Below, piece by piece: positions 5,145 through 5,663 of a DNA stretch of 5,663 bases. The stretch's first letter is position 1, and the number at the start of each line of letters is the position of its first letter. Source of the DNA: Desulfobacter sp. (GTDB lineage Bacteria > Desulfobacterota > Desulfobacteria > Desulfobacterales > Desulfobacteraceae); the NCBI GenBank assembly GCA_030145005.1, contig JAQYWJ010000146.1:1-5663 (forward strand). Direction: 5' to 3'. A model generated the notes under the pieces. The model was not told where the DNA came from, did not search any database, and saw only the letters and a program-made list of their open reading frames with translations. The position numbers and the translations under genes are program-made.

Positions 5145-5663
5145 TTAAAAAACCATTTCTTCTTTAAATGTGAGATTGCCTTTTTCCGGGAAAATTCTCA
5201 CCAAAAATAGATGCATATCCTTACAGCCGAAATTTTGATAGTATAAAAACATGTTGTCGTCATTGGGGTGATTGGAGGAAGATAAGGTCCCGCACATAAA
5301 TTGTGTAAAGGAGCGACCATGATAAAGATCCGTGGTTTTCATCAACTCCATCTCATGGGTATGACCACAAAAAATATTCTCTATCTTGTGCTGATGCACA
5401 AAGTCGATCAAGAGGGATGAGTTTCTTAACGGGCACTCGTCTGTTCCCAGAATGGAATAATGAGTCAGCAAAATAGGTAGATCATATTCTGCCTGCCTGA
5501 TCTCTTTTGAGACGGCTTTCAAAATTTCTTCTTCAACATACCCCTCATCACTATAGAGTTCATTTGTATCTATGCTGACAACCAGAACCGTTAGATTTTT
5601 TACCGAAATACGTTTGATAAAATTTATATCGGTAAAGTTATCGCGGACTCTGGTTATGTCCCG
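5145..5663 (-). CDS. Calcineurin-like metallophosphoesterase (5' end beyond window)
   Basis: The C-terminal 172 residues of a metallophosphoesterase-type hydrolase. The frame is open to the right edge, so the start and the N-terminal metal motifs (DxH, GD, GNHD) lie outside. Visible are a hydrophobic strand ending in a conserved-type aspartate (LTVLVVSIDTN, about 25-34 of the visible part), the metal-ligand histidine in PILLTHYSIL (63-72, His68) and the final motif IFCGHTHEMEL (97-107, His101 and His103). Such enzymes bind two metal ions and cleave phosphoesters, including cyclic nucleotides (CpdA/Icc branch), UDP-diacylglucosamine and others. The substrate cannot be assigned from this part. 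A TTG at 5522 is inside the frame and is not a credible start, because good family sequence continues upstream. The stop at 5145 is followed at once by a REP-like repeat, so the natural C-terminus may have been altered, although the core motifs are intact. Confidence 0.85.
   Translation of the reverse strand, partial: RDITRVRDNFTDINFIKRISVKNLTVLVVSIDTNELYSDEGYVEEEILKAVSKEIRQAEYDLPILLTHYSILGTDECPLRNSSLLIDFVHQHKIENIFCGHTHEMELMKTTDLYHGRSFTQFMCGTLSSSNHPNDDNMFLYYQNFGCKDMHLFLVRIFPEKGNLTFKEEMVF

Noticed and set aside
1..5663. CRISPR array, tRNA, rRNA or transposase gene
   Set aside because: No regularly spaced repeats, no cloverleaf or rRNA-like sequence and no transposase motifs were seen on either strand.

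Overview
The window looks like chromosomal DNA of an anaerobic deltaproteobacterium-type organism, probably a Desulfobacteraceae-like sulfate reducer. This is an inference from the short NifU paired with NifS, a Geobacter/Desulfo-style DksA, a TIGR02757 protein and a radical SAM protein of the type common in anaerobes. No single feature proves the taxonomy. All six recognisable protein genes lie on the minus strand, so the region is transcribed from right to left.

Left part (1-3321): a compact, moderately GC-rich housekeeping block. In transcription order it holds a TIGR02757/DUF2400 family gene, sfsA overlapping its end, and then nifU and nifS. The nifU-nifS pair has its own promoter, whose -35 box overlaps the sfsA stop codon. 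A perfect inverted repeat, ACTAC-N6-GTAGT, fills the promoter spacer and is a good candidate operator for an Rrf2/IscR-type regulator. NifS supplies persulfide sulfur and NifU is the scaffold, so together they form a minimal NIF-type Fe-S cluster assembly module. nifS runs off the left edge.

Middle (3322-4302): a spacer of about 100 bp, then a stand-alone radical SAM gene with a CX4CX2C cluster motif and a promoter that has a perfect TATAAT -10 box. By eye, base composition becomes more AT-rich from about 3320 rightwards.

Right part (4303-5663): a patchwork of non-coding and repeat-like DNA around a dksA gene. On the plus strand at about 4396-4572 there is what appears to be a decayed group II intron domain I, with no reverse transcriptase nearby. 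dksA (4601-4963) is flanked by two imperfect direct copies of a short repeat. Between dksA and the right-hand copy is a plus-strand element: promoter-like boxes, a perfect 10-bp inverted repeat enclosing 36 nt, and an intrinsic terminator, with no plus-strand gene to serve. This is the best candidate for something undescribed, either a small RNA of about 90 nt or a MITE-like mobile relic. The 3' part of a calcineurin-like metallophosphoesterase gene fills the right edge and ends directly against a REP-like repeat.
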